DNA of 44,686 nucleotides from assembly GCA_021811325.1 (NCBI GenBank), contig JAJZPE010000007.1:1-44686 (forward strand), in the 5' to 3' direction. How positions within the stretch are numbered: the first letter of the stretch is position 1; every line of letters starts with the position of its first letter. This DNA comes from Bacillota bacterium (GTDB lineage: Bacteria; Bacillota; Sulfobacillia; JAJYWN01; JAJZPE01). The notes beneath the pieces are model-generated. The model worked only from the letters and a program-made list of their open reading frames with translations, was not told the DNA's origin and did not search any database. Positions 32,103 through 40,439 of this stretch are shown here, one piece after another. A program made the position numbers and the translations under genes.

Positions 32103-33524
32103 TCATTGCTGCGGCGCCGGCTCCAGCTTGGCCACGGCCTCGATGTGGCCGGTCATCGGGAACATGTCGACCGGCTGCACCTCCAGGGTCCGGTAGCCGA
32201 GTTCCCGTAGGCCGGCCAGGTCGCGAGCCAGGGTGGCCGGATTGCAGGAGACGTAGATTATCCGTTTCGGCCGCATCTCGGCCATGGCCCGGAGGACGCG
32301 CGGGTCGCAGCCTTTGCGCGGCGGATCGACGACGATGAGGTCCGGGGCCACGCCTCCCTGCCGCATCTGCGGCAGGACCTTTTCGGCCTCGCCCACCAGG
32401 AACTCGACGTTCTCTATCCGGTTGAGCCGGGCGTTCTTCTTGGCGTCGTTGACCGCCTCGGCCACGGCCTCGACGCCGTAGGCCTTCAGCGCCCGCTGGG
32501 CCAGGAAGAGGGTGATGGCCCCGATGCCCGAGTAGACGTCGATAGCCGTCTCCCGGTAGCTCAGTTCGGCGTACTTGAGCACCTCCCGGTAGAGGATGGC
32601 GGTCTGGTCCGGGTTGGTCTGGTAGAAAGACTGCGGGGATATCTTGAAGCGCAGGTCCTCATAGAGCCCCCCGACGTGGATGGTGTCCTCGATGCTCTCG
32701 AGGCCGGCCAGGAGCCTGGTCTCGGGGCCCATGATGACGTTGGTCCGGGCCGGGTTGATGTTCTGGAAGACCCCCACCACCTGGGGCAGCCGGGTCATGA
32801 GCTCGTCGGCGATCTTCCGGCCCGGCGGGAACTCCCGGGTGGCGGTGACGAAAACCACCATCGCCTGGCCGGTCTTGGCCGCGACGCGGCTGAGGACGTG
32901 ACGAAGGGTCCCGTCGCCGGACTCCTCGGCGTACGGCCGGACGTTGTACTTCTCGGCCAGGATCCGCGCCTCGCGCATGATCCGGTTGTTCGTCTGGTGC
33001 TGGATGAAGCACTCGTCAGCCGGGACGATATCGTGGGTGCCCTTGGCGTAGCAGCCCACGACCAGGCGGCCCTGGGCCGTGCCCACGGGGAACTGCACCT
33101 TGTTGCGGTAGTACCAGGGGTCACGGGCCCCCAAGCAGGGCTTGACCTCGACCCCCTGGAGCTTCCCGAGGCGGGTCACGGCGTCCTCGACAACCTTGGT
33201 CTTCAGCGCCAGCTGGGCTTGGTAGTCGACCTGCTGGAGCTGGCAGCCCCCGCACTGGTAGAAGAGCCTGCAGCGGGGCTGGACCCGGTGCGGCGAGGGC
33301 GAACGGACGAAGGCCAGCTCGCCGCGGGCATAGTTCTTGTGGACCTCTTCGATGCGGACGTCGGCGGTGTCGCCGGGGATGGCGTAGGGGACGAAGACGG
33401 TGAAGTTGCGGAACCGCCCGACCCCCTCGCCGTTGTGGGATAGGCCGGTGATGGGGATGCGGAAGGCCCTCCCTTTGCTCAGCGATATGGACTTGGCGGC
33501 CGCGGCTGTGTCTTTGTCGGTCAT
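32103..33524 (-). CDS. rlmD: 23S rRNA (uracil-C5)-methyltransferase, RlmD/RumA type
   Basis: RNA m5U methyltransferase of 473 residues. The TRAM domain is at 15-75 (ITGLSHNGEGVGR, VPYAIPGD). The 4Fe-4S cysteines are in CRLFYQCGGC (Cys85, 91, 94) and a later DECFIQH. The Rossmann methyltransferase domain shows AIDVYSGIGAITLFLA, the Asp-Pro-Pro motif VVDPPRKGC and the catalytic cysteine in YVSCNPATLARDL. Bacillota often carry RlmCD-type paralogues that modify U747 and/or U1939, so the exact site is open. ATG 33524 with GGGAGG ten bases upstream; the longer frame to 33950 runs antisense through the next gene and is rejected. Confidence 0.92.
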   Translation of the reverse strand: MTDKDTAAAAKSISLSKGRAFRIPITGLSHNGEGVGRFRNFTVFVPYAIPGDTADVRIEEVHKNYARGELAFVRSPSPHRVQPRCRLFYQCGGCQLQQVDYQAQLALKTKVVEDAVTRLGKLQGVEVKPCLGARDPWYYRNKVQFPVGTAQGRLVVGCYAKGTHDIVPADECFIQHQTNNRIMREARILAEKYNVRPYAEESGDGTLRHVLSRVAAKTGQAMVVFVTATREFPPGRKIADELMTRLPQVVGVFQNINPARTNVIMGPETRLLAGLESIEDTIHVGGLYEDLRFKISPQSFYQTNPDQTAILYREVLKYAELSYRETAIDVYSGIGAITLFLAQRALKAYGVEAVAEAVNDAKKNARLNRIENVEFLVGEAEKVLPQMRQGGVAPDLIVVDPPRKGCDPRVLRAMAEMRPKRIIYVSCNPATLARDLAGLRELGYRTLEVQPVDMFPMTGHIEAVAKLEPAPQQ

Positions 33525-33657
33525 GGGCGACGCGCCTCCCTCGATAGGAAGGATTCCCCAAGCGACGGGCTTTTCCTCCCCGGCGCGTTCCGCTCCGGTG
33601 GCTGGAGGAGTCGTCCCCCCCGGGGGCGAAAGCTTCATCAGGGCAGGTGCCTCAGCC

Positions 33658-34185
33658 ATGCGTGACGTCAGTCCGCCGCAAGAAAACACATCCCCATTGG
33701 ACCGGATCCTCCTCTCCTTCCTGGAACAGGTGGACCGCTCGGCCTCGTTCCTCGAGGTTGGCGTCGGCGAAGGCCGCCTGACCAGGCAGGCCGCCCGGCG
33801 TTTCCACCGCGTGGTCGCCGTCGACTGGGATCCGCGCAGCCTGATCACGACCCGACCCCGGGTCGGCGGCCAGGCCGTCTCCCTGTTGATGATGGACGCC
33901 CACCGGTTGGATTTCCCCGACCAGCTCTTCGACGTCGTCGCCGAATTCAACGCCCTCGGTCACTTCGCGGACCCCGGCCGGGTCGTCGCGGAGATGATCC
34001 GGGTGATGCGTCCCAACGGAGTTCTGCTCTTCCTGGCCTCCTGGAAGTCAGAGGTGCTCATCATGGAGGCCGGATGGCTGCAGTCGAGGTTGGCGGCCGC
34101 CGACCTCGACTACCGGCAGGCGCCCAGAGGTCGAGTCAGGGCGTTGGTCGCCAGCCGGCCGGTCGATGTCGGGGAGAGGCCATAG
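33658..34185 (+). CDS. Class I SAM-dependent methyltransferase (small)
   Basis: Protein of 175 residues. Motif I is FLEVGVGEGRLTRQAA (about 25-40), followed by VVAVDWDPRSL (motif II acid), MMDAHRLDFPDQLFDVV and IRVMRPNGVLLFLASW. The substrate cannot be told. ATG 33658 with AGGTG eight bases upstream. It is transcribed divergently from rlmD across a 133-base gap. Confidence 0.85.
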   Translation: MRDVSPPQENTSPLDRILLSFLEQVDRSASFLEVGVGEGRLTRQAARRFHRVVAVDWDPRSLITTRPRVGGQAVSLLMMDAHRLDFPDQLFDVVAEFNALGHFADPGRVVAEMIRVMRPNGVLLFLASWKSEVLIMEAGWLQSRLAAADLDYRQAPRGRVRALVASRPVDVGERP

Positions 34186-34205
34186 GTACTGGCGGATGAT
34201 CTCCC

Positions 34206-34257
34206 CAGTGAAGAACCAGAGCAAGGGCCAAGAGGCCCTTGCTCTGGTTCTTCACTG
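34206..34257. terminator. Very long perfect hairpin (24 bp), bidirectional terminator
   Basis: Left arm 34206-34229 and right arm 34234-34257 are exact reverse complements with loop AAGA. The core is AACCAGAGCAAGGGCC / GGCCCTTGCTCTGGTT, flanked by CAGTGAAG / CTTCACTG. It lies between two convergent genes. The stem is much longer than the other terminators in the window (6-14 bp). Confidence 0.85.
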
Positions 34258-34296
34258 TCCGGTGGCGGACATCGGGCTTCCCACATACGCCCATCT

Positions 34297-35010
34297 TTAC
34301 AGGACAGATGAGGGGGGGTCCCCGGAGATCTGGGGCGGGTACACCGTCGGGAACGGCTCGGCTTCAAAACCCTCGCAGAGGGTTCCGAGTTCTCGGCAGG
34401 TGGGCGGGACGGGGCAGTAACCGTAGGCGGGGATCAGCAGTTGCACCCAGGCCGCGCTCTTGACGATCGCCCGCAGACCGATGGTCACGCAGACTTGCGG
34501 GACCACGCCGGTGGTGATGAACCGGGCGCCCAGACAGGTGAAAGTCACGACTTCGATCTTCCCGAACATGGCGTCCGGGTCGGGCATATAGAGGAGAACG
34601 TCCTTGTGGAAGCAGAGATACGATGACGGGATGCTGATGGTGAACGTGTTGCTCAAGGAATCGGTGAAGACTACGCTGGCCGGCCCACAGATGTCGGCGA
34701 TGACCCGCTGGAGGAGCGGTTGCCCAGGCACGGGCAGTTCCGTGATCGGTCCGGAGACCGCGCCCGGCCCAGCCGTGCAGCTCACGAAGGTGAAGGGCGG
34801 GACGGGGGTCGGGAGGGTGGGGGTGATGACCACGCCGGTCGCGGTGAAGTTGACGCAGTACTCCGCACATTCCACGTTGGAGCAGGAGTCGAAGATCTTC
34901 TCCACCTGGATGCAGACGATCTCGACGGGCGGCGGAATAACGTTTCCGGCCGTGATCGGGCCCGCGGTGATCTGCTGGCCGCCGCTTACCGATTGCATCA
35001 GCTCTGCCAT
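34297..35010 (-). CDS. Cys-rich protein, possible spore coat component
   Basis: Protein of 237 residues with no signal peptide, about 12 cysteines and many beta-type Val/Thr/Pro stretches. The N-terminal part has CIQVEKIFDSCSNVEC, resembling 'V-(E/D)-K-(V/I)-(Y/F)-D-S-C' proteins I recall from spore-forming clostridia. Their role is mostly not established. An excellent AAGGAGGTG site lies seven bases before the ATG. A CATATTCT box (35091-35098 on the minus strand) fits the sporulation sigma -10 pattern CATAnnnT. It is a single-gene unit. The coat assignment is inference from composition and promoter. Confidence 0.6.
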   Translation of the reverse strand: MAELMQSVSGGQQITAGPITAGNVIPPPVEIVCIQVEKIFDSCSNVECAEYCVNFTATGVVITPTLPTPVPPFTFVSCTAGPGAVSGPITELPVPGQPLLQRVIADICGPASVVFTDSLSNTFTISIPSSYLCFHKDVLLYMPDPDAMFGKIEVVTFTCLGARFITTGVVPQVCVTIGLRAIVKSAAWVQLLIPAYGYCPVPPTCRELGTLCEGFEAEPFPTVYPPQISGDPPSSVL

Positions 35011-35090
35011 TGATTTGCACCTCCTTTCCTAAAGCGTCCATTAATGCTAGCCCCATGCGCAGACTGATAGGGTCTCCCAGTCCTGGTTAC

Positions 35091-35120
35091 AGAATATGAC
35101 GGACCGGGTTTCGTGGTGCA
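35091..35120 (-). promoter_or_regulatory. Possible SigK/SigE-type sporulation promoter
   Basis: Minus strand: CATATTCT (35091-35098) matches the CATAnnnT -10 of mother-cell sigma factors. ACC lies about 16 bases further upstream. The distance to the coding start (about 80 bases) is long. Confidence 0.35.
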
Positions 35121-35183
35121 ACGATTTGGCGAGGTCCGCCAATGGTTCCTGGAGTTGGTGGTCTTGTGGAATGGCTACATAAA

Positions 35184-35215
35184 GAGCCGGGCAAGACTTC
35201 AAGTCTCCCCGGCTC
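35184..35215 (-). terminator. Terminator of ileS
   Basis: Two-tier hairpin: GAGCCGGG (35184-35191) with CCCGGCTC (35208-35215), and inside it AGACTT / AAGTCT. On the minus strand it is followed by CTTTAT, 54 bases after the ileS stop. Confidence 0.8.
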
Positions 35216-35269
35216 GACCGCTGTCATCCTTCGGCCTGTGCCCGGCCGCGTTCTCAGCCCCCCGGCGGC

Positions 35270-38200
35270 TCAAGAACACCTCCTGAGCCACAGCACGAAG
35301 CGCTCCCCGTCGATGGTCCACTCCTGACTGACATAGCCCTCGCCGGGCTGACCGGGCTCCATCCTGGCCATCAGGGTCTCACCTTTGATGTAGTCGGCAT
35401 GCCGCTCGACCGCCCTGGCCACCTTACCATCGGCGTGGTAGGCCGCCTCGGCCAGGTTGGAGACGTCCAACCCCGCCTCCTTCCTCATCCGCTGGATGCG
35501 GTTGACCAGTTCCCGGGCGAGGCCCTCCAGGAATAGGTCGTCCGAGACCTCGGTCCGCAGGGCCACCGAGAGGCCCCCTCCGTTCTCGACCACGTAGCCG
35601 GGACGGTCCCCGGCCACCTCCGTCGGGTCGCCGGCCGGTCGGCAGTCCTTCAGGTTGAGTTCGCCCGTGAGCAGGTCCACCAGCGGGGACAGGTCGGCCC
35701 ACGCTTCGGGGCTAAGCCCACCCACGACCATCTGCTGAAGCGGTTGACGGACCTTGACCCCAGCCCGGTGGCGGGCCGCCCGGCCCAGGGCGACGAGGCG
35801 GCGCAGGGTCTCCATGCGGGCTTCGAGGCCGCGGTCGCGGAGTCCGGGTTCGGGCCGGGGATAGTCGCACAGGTGGACGCTGACCGGAGCAAAGGCGCCG
35901 GCGCCTTCGGCCGCGGCCCCCGCCAGGTTGCGGTAAATCTGCTCGGCCAGAAACGGGGTGAATGGAGCCAACAGCCGGACCGACTCCATCAAGACGAAGT
36001 AGAGGGTGGCGTAGGCATCGCTCTTATCCCGGTCCGAGCCGGGCTTCCAGAAGCGCCGTCGAGATCGGCGGATGTACCAGTTCGAGAGGTCCGACACAAG
36101 ATCGGCGACGGCCCGCGCGGCCGGCATCACTTCGTAAGCGTCGAGGGCGGCCCGGACCTCCTCCACCGTGCCTTCAAGGCGGGAAAGGATCCAGCGGTCG
36201 AGGGGCGCCGTCACCCGTGGGGGACGACCGCCCGGCGGGTCACCGGCCGCGAAGCTTTCCCCGGCCGCCTCCGGCCGCCAGCCGTCGAGCCCGGCATAAA
36301 GGACGAAGAAGCTGTGGACGTTCCACAGGGTGTCCAGGGTCGCCCCCTGGGCCTCGGCGATGGCCTCCAGCCCGAAGCGCTTGGAGCTCCAGGGTGGGCT
36401 GGTGACGTAGAGGAACCACCGTAGGGCGTCGGCCCCGTAGCGGTCGAGGACCACCCACGGGTCGAGGACGTTGCCCTTGTGCTTGGACATGGCCTGGCCG
36501 TTCTCGTCGAGGCCGTGGCCGGTGACCAGCACGTGGCGGTATGGGGCCTGCTTGAAGAGGAGCGTCGAGATGGCCAGGAGGCTGTAGAACCAGCCCCGCG
36601 TCTGGTCCACGGCCTCGCAGATATAGTCGCCCGGGAAGTGGTCGCGGAAGCTCCCCTCGTTCTCGAACGGGTAGTGCCACTGGGCGAAGGGCATCGACCC
36701 CGAGTCGAACCAGCAGTCGATGACCTCGGGCACGCGCCGCATCCTCCCGCCGCAGTCCGGGCAGCAAAGCTCGACCTCGTCAATGCCCGGCCGGTGCGGG
36801 TCGAACGCCTCGCCCTCAGGCACCCGCGCCACGGCCATTTGCCTCAGCTCGGCGAAGCTCCCCACACAGTGCTGACGGCCGCAGTCCGGGCAGACCCAGA
36901 CCGGCAGGGGGGTCCCCCAGTAGCGCTCGCGGCTGAGATTCCAATCGACCACGTTCTCCAGCCAGTCGCCGAAGCGCCCGTCCCTGATGTGCTCGGGGTG
37001 CCAGGTCACCTCGGCGTTTTCGGCCAGGAGCCGGTCGCGGACGGCGGTCATCTTGATAAACCACGAGCCGCGGGCGTAGTAGAGCAGCGGCGTGTCGCAC
37101 CGCCAGCACAAGGGGTAGGTATGGCGGTGCTTCTCCTGGCGAAAGAGCAGGCCCCGCCGCTCCAGGTCGGCGACGATGTCCGGGTCGGCCGCTTTGACGA
37201 AGGTCCCGGCCCAGGGCGGCACCTCGGCGGTGAAGCACCCGCGGGCGTCGACCGGCTGGAGGACGGCGAGGCCTTCGGCCTGCCCGACCCGCATGTCGTC
37301 CTCTCCGAAGGCCGGGGCCAGGTGGACCAGGCCGGTGCCGTCGTCGAGGGTGACGTAGTCGGCCCCGACGACCACGAAAGCCCGCCCAAGGGCCGGCGCC
37401 TCGGCGGCAAAGAAGTCGAAGGGCGGGTGGTACCTGAGGCCTAGGAGCCCCTCTCCGTCGAATTCCGCCAGGACACGGTAGGCGCCTTGCCCGAAGACCT
37501 CTTCGAGCCGCCCTTTGGCGAGGATGACCTTCTCGCCGTGGCCGGGTCCACCGCCCGCTGTTTCGACGACGACGTAACGGACCTCCGGCCGGACGGCAAT
37601 GGCGACGTTTGATGGAAGGGTCCATGGGGTCGTCGTCCAGACCAGGAGGGAAGATCCCTTTTGCCCTCCGACCTCGCCCTCGACGGGGAACCGGACGTAG
37701 ACCGAGGGGTCTTCGACTTCGGCGTACCCCTGGGCGACTTCGTGGTCGGAGAGGGCCGTCCCGCAGCGCGGGCAATACGGCACCACCTTATGGCCTTGGT
37801 AGAGGAGCCCCAGGTCCCAAATCTGCCGCAGGGCCCACCAGACGGACTCGATGTATCCGTTGCGGTAGGTGACGTAGGCATCGTCCAGGTCGACCCAGTA
37901 TCCGATGCGTTCGGTGAGGCGCTCCCATTCCCGCTCATACTGGAATACACTCTCCTTGCATCTCTTGGTGAAGGCCTCGACCCCGTATCGCTCGATGTCC
38001 TGTTTGCCGGAGATCCCGAGGCGCTTCTCGACCTCGAGTTCGACCGGCAGCCCGTGGGTGTCCCAGCCCGCTTTGCGGTCGACGAAGAACCCGTCCATCG
38101 CCTTGTACCGCGTGATGAGGTCTTTCATCGCCCGGGGTAGGACGTGGCCGATGTGCGGCCGCCCGTTGGCCGTCGGCGGGCCCTCATAGAAGACGAAGGC

Positions 38201-38314
38201 CGCCCGGCCGCGCCGGGCCTCCAGGCTCCGCCGGAAGACCCCGGCCGCCCGCCAGAACTCGAGGACCTCGACTTCCAGCGCCGGCCAGTCCGGTTTGCCG
38301 ACACGCTTGAACAT
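35270..38314 (-). CDS. ileS: Isoleucine--tRNA ligase, type 2 (eukaryote-like)
   Basis: Charges tRNA-Ile; class I synthetase, 1014 residues. HIGH is at 54-57 (PHIGHVLP). Editing-domain and zinc segments include YCPRCG, CPDCGRQHC and CCPDCGGRM. The second signature reads AMSKH (608-612) in GQAMSKHKGNVLDPW, with Ala in place of the first Lys of KMSKS. The size over 1000 residues, this signature and the lack of a C-terminal CxxC zinc finger fit the IleRS2 class, whose members are often insensitive to mupirocin. ATG 38314 with AAGGGGG nine bases upstream. It is controlled by an isoleucine T-box leader and stands as a single-gene unit. Confidence 0.95.
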   Translation of the reverse strand: MFKRVGKPDWPALEVEVLEFWRAAGVFRRSLEARRGRAAFVFYEGPPTANGRPHIGHVLPRAMKDLITRYKAMDGFFVDRKAGWDTHGLPVELEVEKRLGISGKQDIERYGVEAFTKRCKESVFQYEREWERLTERIGYWVDLDDAYVTYRNGYIESVWWALRQIWDLGLLYQGHKVVPYCPRCGTALSDHEVAQGYAEVEDPSVYVRFPVEGEVGGQKGSSLLVWTTTPWTLPSNVAIAVRPEVRYVVVETAGGGPGHGEKVILAKGRLEEVFGQGAYRVLAEFDGEGLLGLRYHPPFDFFAAEAPALGRAFVVVGADYVTLDDGTGLVHLAPAFGEDDMRVGQAEGLAVLQPVDARGCFTAEVPPWAGTFVKAADPDIVADLERRGLLFRQEKHRHTYPLCWRCDTPLLYYARGSWFIKMTAVRDRLLAENAEVTWHPEHIRDGRFGDWLENVVDWNLSRERYWGTPLPVWVCPDCGRQHCVGSFAELRQMAVARVPEGEAFDPHRPGIDEVELCCPDCGGRMRRVPEVIDCWFDSGSMPFAQWHYPFENEGSFRDHFPGDYICEAVDQTRGWFYSLLAISTLLFKQAPYRHVLVTGHGLDENGQAMSKHKGNVLDPWVVLDRYGADALRWFLYVTSPPWSSKRFGLEAIAEAQGATLDTLWNVHSFFVLYAGLDGWRPEAAGESFAAGDPPGGRPPRVTAPLDRWILSRLEGTVEEVRAALDAYEVMPAARAVADLVSDLSNWYIRRSRRRFWKPGSDRDKSDAYATLYFVLMESVRLLAPFTPFLAEQIYRNLAGAAAEGAGAFAPVSVHLCDYPRPEPGLRDRGLEARMETLRRLVALGRAARHRAGVKVRQPLQQMVVGGLSPEAWADLSPLVDLLTGELNLKDCRPAGDPTEVAGDRPGYVVENGGGLSVALRTEVSDDLFLEGLARELVNRIQRMRKEAGLDVSNLAEAAYHADGKVARAVERHADYIKGETLMARMEPGQPGEGYVSQEWTIDGERFVLWLRRCS

Positions 38315-38661
38315 CCCGCGCTTCCCCCTTTCGAGCCGCGTGGAACGCAAGAACCCCTCGCCCGATAAGGACGAGGGGTATGAACCTCCCGTGGTACCAC
38401 CTTGCTTGGCGACCGCCCCGCGCGACGGGACGGCGCCCTCTCCCGGGTACGGGACAGCCGCGGCCATGCGCCGCTTCGTCCGATACCCTGGCCTAGTAAC
38501 GGTGGCTGCCGGCCAAGCTTACTCCCGTGCGGTTTCGGTTGGCGACTCCCCGGTGATCTTCGGCCGTCCGGGCCGCCGGGCTCCCACCAGCCCCGGCTCG
38601 CTTGGCGCCGCGGCGCCGGCCTACTTTCCGGATTATCATCTTTGCGTTCCGGTGTGATTTG
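38315..38661 (-). promoter_or_regulatory. T-box leader of ileS (tRNA-Ile sensing)
   Basis: Minus-strand leader of about 345 bases. Stem I has GAGCCGGGGCTGGTGGGAGC, the specifier is ATC (Ile, 38555-38557) followed by A, and the T-box core is GGTGGTACCACGG (38389-38401). A terminator follows. Low isoleucine, seen as uncharged tRNA-Ile, should switch ileS on. Confidence 0.95.
38349..38379 (-). terminator. Conditional terminator of the ileS T-box
   Basis: ACCCCTCG (38372-38379) pairs with CGAGGGGT (38353-38360), followed by TCTTG on the minus strand. It lies just before the ileS ribosome site. Confidence 0.85.
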
Positions 38662-38667
38662 ACACAA

Positions 38668-38696
38668 ATCTTATCACGCCCAAGAAGGAACGTCAA
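38668..38696 (-). promoter_or_regulatory. Sigma-A promoter of ileS
   Basis: Minus strand TTGACG (38691-38696), exactly 17 bases, TAAGAT (38668-38673), with TGA just before the -10 (extended form). Confidence 0.9.
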
Positions 38697-38720
38697 GCGC
38701 AAGACGGCCTGAAGGACGAC

Positions 38721-38753
38721 CGTCGGTCCGGGGCGGACGGCCCCGGACCGACG
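38721..38753. repeat. Perfect 14-bp hairpin upstream of the MFS gene
   Basis: CGTCGGTCCGGGGC (38721-38734), loop GGACG, GCCCCGGACCGACG (38740-38753). A second hairpin CGGGCCG (38758-38764) / CGGCCCG (38772-38778) with A-rich loop ATAAAAA follows after four bases. They lie between the ileS promoter and the plus-strand MFS gene. They may act as a terminator barrier or as a leader structure. The rest of 38697-38881 shows no gene. Confidence 0.6.
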
Positions 38754-38881
38754 GGACCGGGCCGATAAAAACGGCCCGCCTTCGGAACATTAGAAGGAGG
38801 CCCGCCGCCAAGGTCAAATAAATGGGGGTATGTCCTGAGAGTCCGGTTCCCTAAGCCTCGTTGGGGAGGACGGAAAAGTCC

Positions 38882-40357
38882 ATGTCCGACGGAACCAGAA
38901 AGGCCGCGAGCCAACGCGACGTGGCCGCGAGAGCCCAGGCCGGCCCGTCTTTCAAGTACACCGTCCTGGCCATCACGGCGGTCGGCATCTTCATGTCGAC
39001 GCTGGACGGGTCAATCGTCAACGTCGCCCTGCCGACCATCTCGACGGCCTTCTCGGCCAACCTGACCCGGCTGGGCTGGGTCGTCAGCGCGTACCTCCTG
39101 GCCATCTCCAGCCTCCTGCCGACGATGGGGCGAGCCGCCGACCTTTACAGCCGCAAGAGAGTCTATGCCCTCGGGTTCGTCGTCTTCATCATCGGGTCGG
39201 CCCTCTGCGGTCTATCCTGGAGTGTCGGCACGCTCGTCGTCTTTCGCGTGGTCCAGGCCATCGGCGCCGCCATGCTGATGGCCAACGGCATGGCCATCGT
39301 CACCGCGGTCTTCCCGCCCCGTGAACGCGGCCGCGCCCTGGGCATCAGCGGGACGGTCGTGGCCGCCGGCAGCCTCACCGGCCCGGCCCTCGGTGGGATC
39401 ATCGTCGGCGCCCTGAACTGGCGGTATATCTTCTTCATCAACCTGCCCATCGGGATCATCGGGGCCCTCCTGGCCTTCGCCTTCCTGCCAGAACAACCGC
39501 GCTCGCCGGGAAGCCGTTTCGACTTCCTGGGCAGCGGCCTCTTCGTCATCGGCCTCGTGCCGCTCCTCCTCGCCCTGTCCGAAGGGCAGGACATCGGCTG
39601 GGGCTCGCCGATCATCTATGTCCTTCTGGCCATCGCCGTGGGCGGCCTGGCCGCCTTCTACGCCGTCGAGCGCCGCACGGCGCAGCCGATGATCGACCTC
39701 TCCCTCTTCCGCCAGCCCATCTTCACCATCGGCAACGCCGCCGGGATGCTGTCCTACACGGTCAACTTCTTCTCGGCCTTCCTCATCCCGTTCTACCTGA
39801 CCGAGGTCCGGGGCCTGTCGCCGGAAGCCGTCGGGCTGATGATGACCCCGGTGCCGGCGGTCATGTTCTTCGTCGCCCCGCTGGCCGGCTGGCTGTCCGA
39901 CCGCATCGGCTACGTCTTCCTGACCTCGGCCGGGATGACCGTCCTGACCCTGGCGATGGTCGCCCTCTCCGGGCTCAAGGAGACGACCGGCTTCGTCGGC
40001 GTGGCCCTGCGGCTGGCCCTGGTGGGCATCGGCATGGGCCTCTTCACCTCGCCCAACAACAGCTCGATCATGGGCGCGGTCCACCCCTCGAAACTCGGCT
40101 TGACCAGCGGACTCATCGCCACCGTCCGCAACGTCGGGATGATGCTGGGCGTGGCCATCTCGGCCTCGCTCTTCCAGAACCGGCTGGCCCACGCCGAGTC
40201 CTTCCTTCAGTCGCACTATGGCCAGCTCACGCCGGCCCTCGAGGCCCAGGCCTTCGTCACCTCGCTGCACACCACGCTGCTCATCGCGGCGGGCATCGGC
40301 GTCTTCGGCATCGTCATCTCGTCCATCCGGGCGACCGACGCCGCCAAGAAGGCTTGA
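38882..40357 (+). CDS. MFS multidrug-type exporter, DHA2 (14-helix) family
   Basis: Proton-coupled efflux protein of 491 residues with about 14 membrane helices. The first helix carries the DHA2 motif LDGSIVNVALPTI. The loop 2-3 motif A-like segment is GRAADLYSRKRVY. The helix 5 antiporter motif C region is SGTVVAAGSLTGPALGG, followed by NWRYIFFINLPIGI, a strong DHA2 signature. ATG 38882 is 12 bases after GGGGAGG. TTG 38861 begins inside that site and is less likely. The drug or metabolite exported is unknown. Single-gene unit with its own terminator. Confidence 0.92.
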   Translation: MSDGTRKAASQRDVAARAQAGPSFKYTVLAITAVGIFMSTLDGSIVNVALPTISTAFSANLTRLGWVVSAYLLAISSLLPTMGRAADLYSRKRVYALGFVVFIIGSALCGLSWSVGTLVVFRVVQAIGAAMLMANGMAIVTAVFPPRERGRALGISGTVVAAGSLTGPALGGIIVGALNWRYIFFINLPIGIIGALLAFAFLPEQPRSPGSRFDFLGSGLFVIGLVPLLLALSEGQDIGWGSPIIYVLLAIAVGGLAAFYAVERRTAQPMIDLSLFRQPIFTIGNAAGMLSYTVNFFSAFLIPFYLTEVRGLSPEAVGLMMTPVPAVMFFVAPLAGWLSDRIGYVFLTSAGMTVLTLAMVALSGLKETTGFVGVALRLALVGIGMGLFTSPNNSSIMGAVHPSKLGLTSGLIATVRNVGMMLGVAISASLFQNRLAHAESFLQSHYGQLTPALEAQAFVTSLHTTLLIAAGIGVFGIVISSIRATDAAKKA

Positions 40358-40382
40358 TGGGTCGACTCCAGACGGCGAGACC

Positions 40383-40415
40383 AAAGGCGCCACCCAGACC
40401 GGGCGGCGCCCTTTT
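40383..40415. terminator. Terminator between the MFS and CPBP genes
   Basis: AAAGGCGCC...GGCGCCCTTTT: GGCGCC (40386-40391) pairs with GGCGCC (40405-40410), with CTTTT on the plus side and a matching AAA on the other side. It serves both convergent genes. Confidence 0.8.
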
Positions 40416-40439
40416 CATCCGGCGTCGCTCCCCCTGGCT

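Noticed and set aside
33525-33950. A long N-terminal extension of the RNA methyltransferase
   Set aside because: It runs antisense through the small SAM methyltransferase gene; the TRAM domain begins after the ATG at 33524.
38779-38881. A TPP-like CTGAGA motif before the MFS gene
   Set aside because: The second conserved TPP half (ACC-TGAT...GCGTAGG) is missing, so no riboswitch is called.
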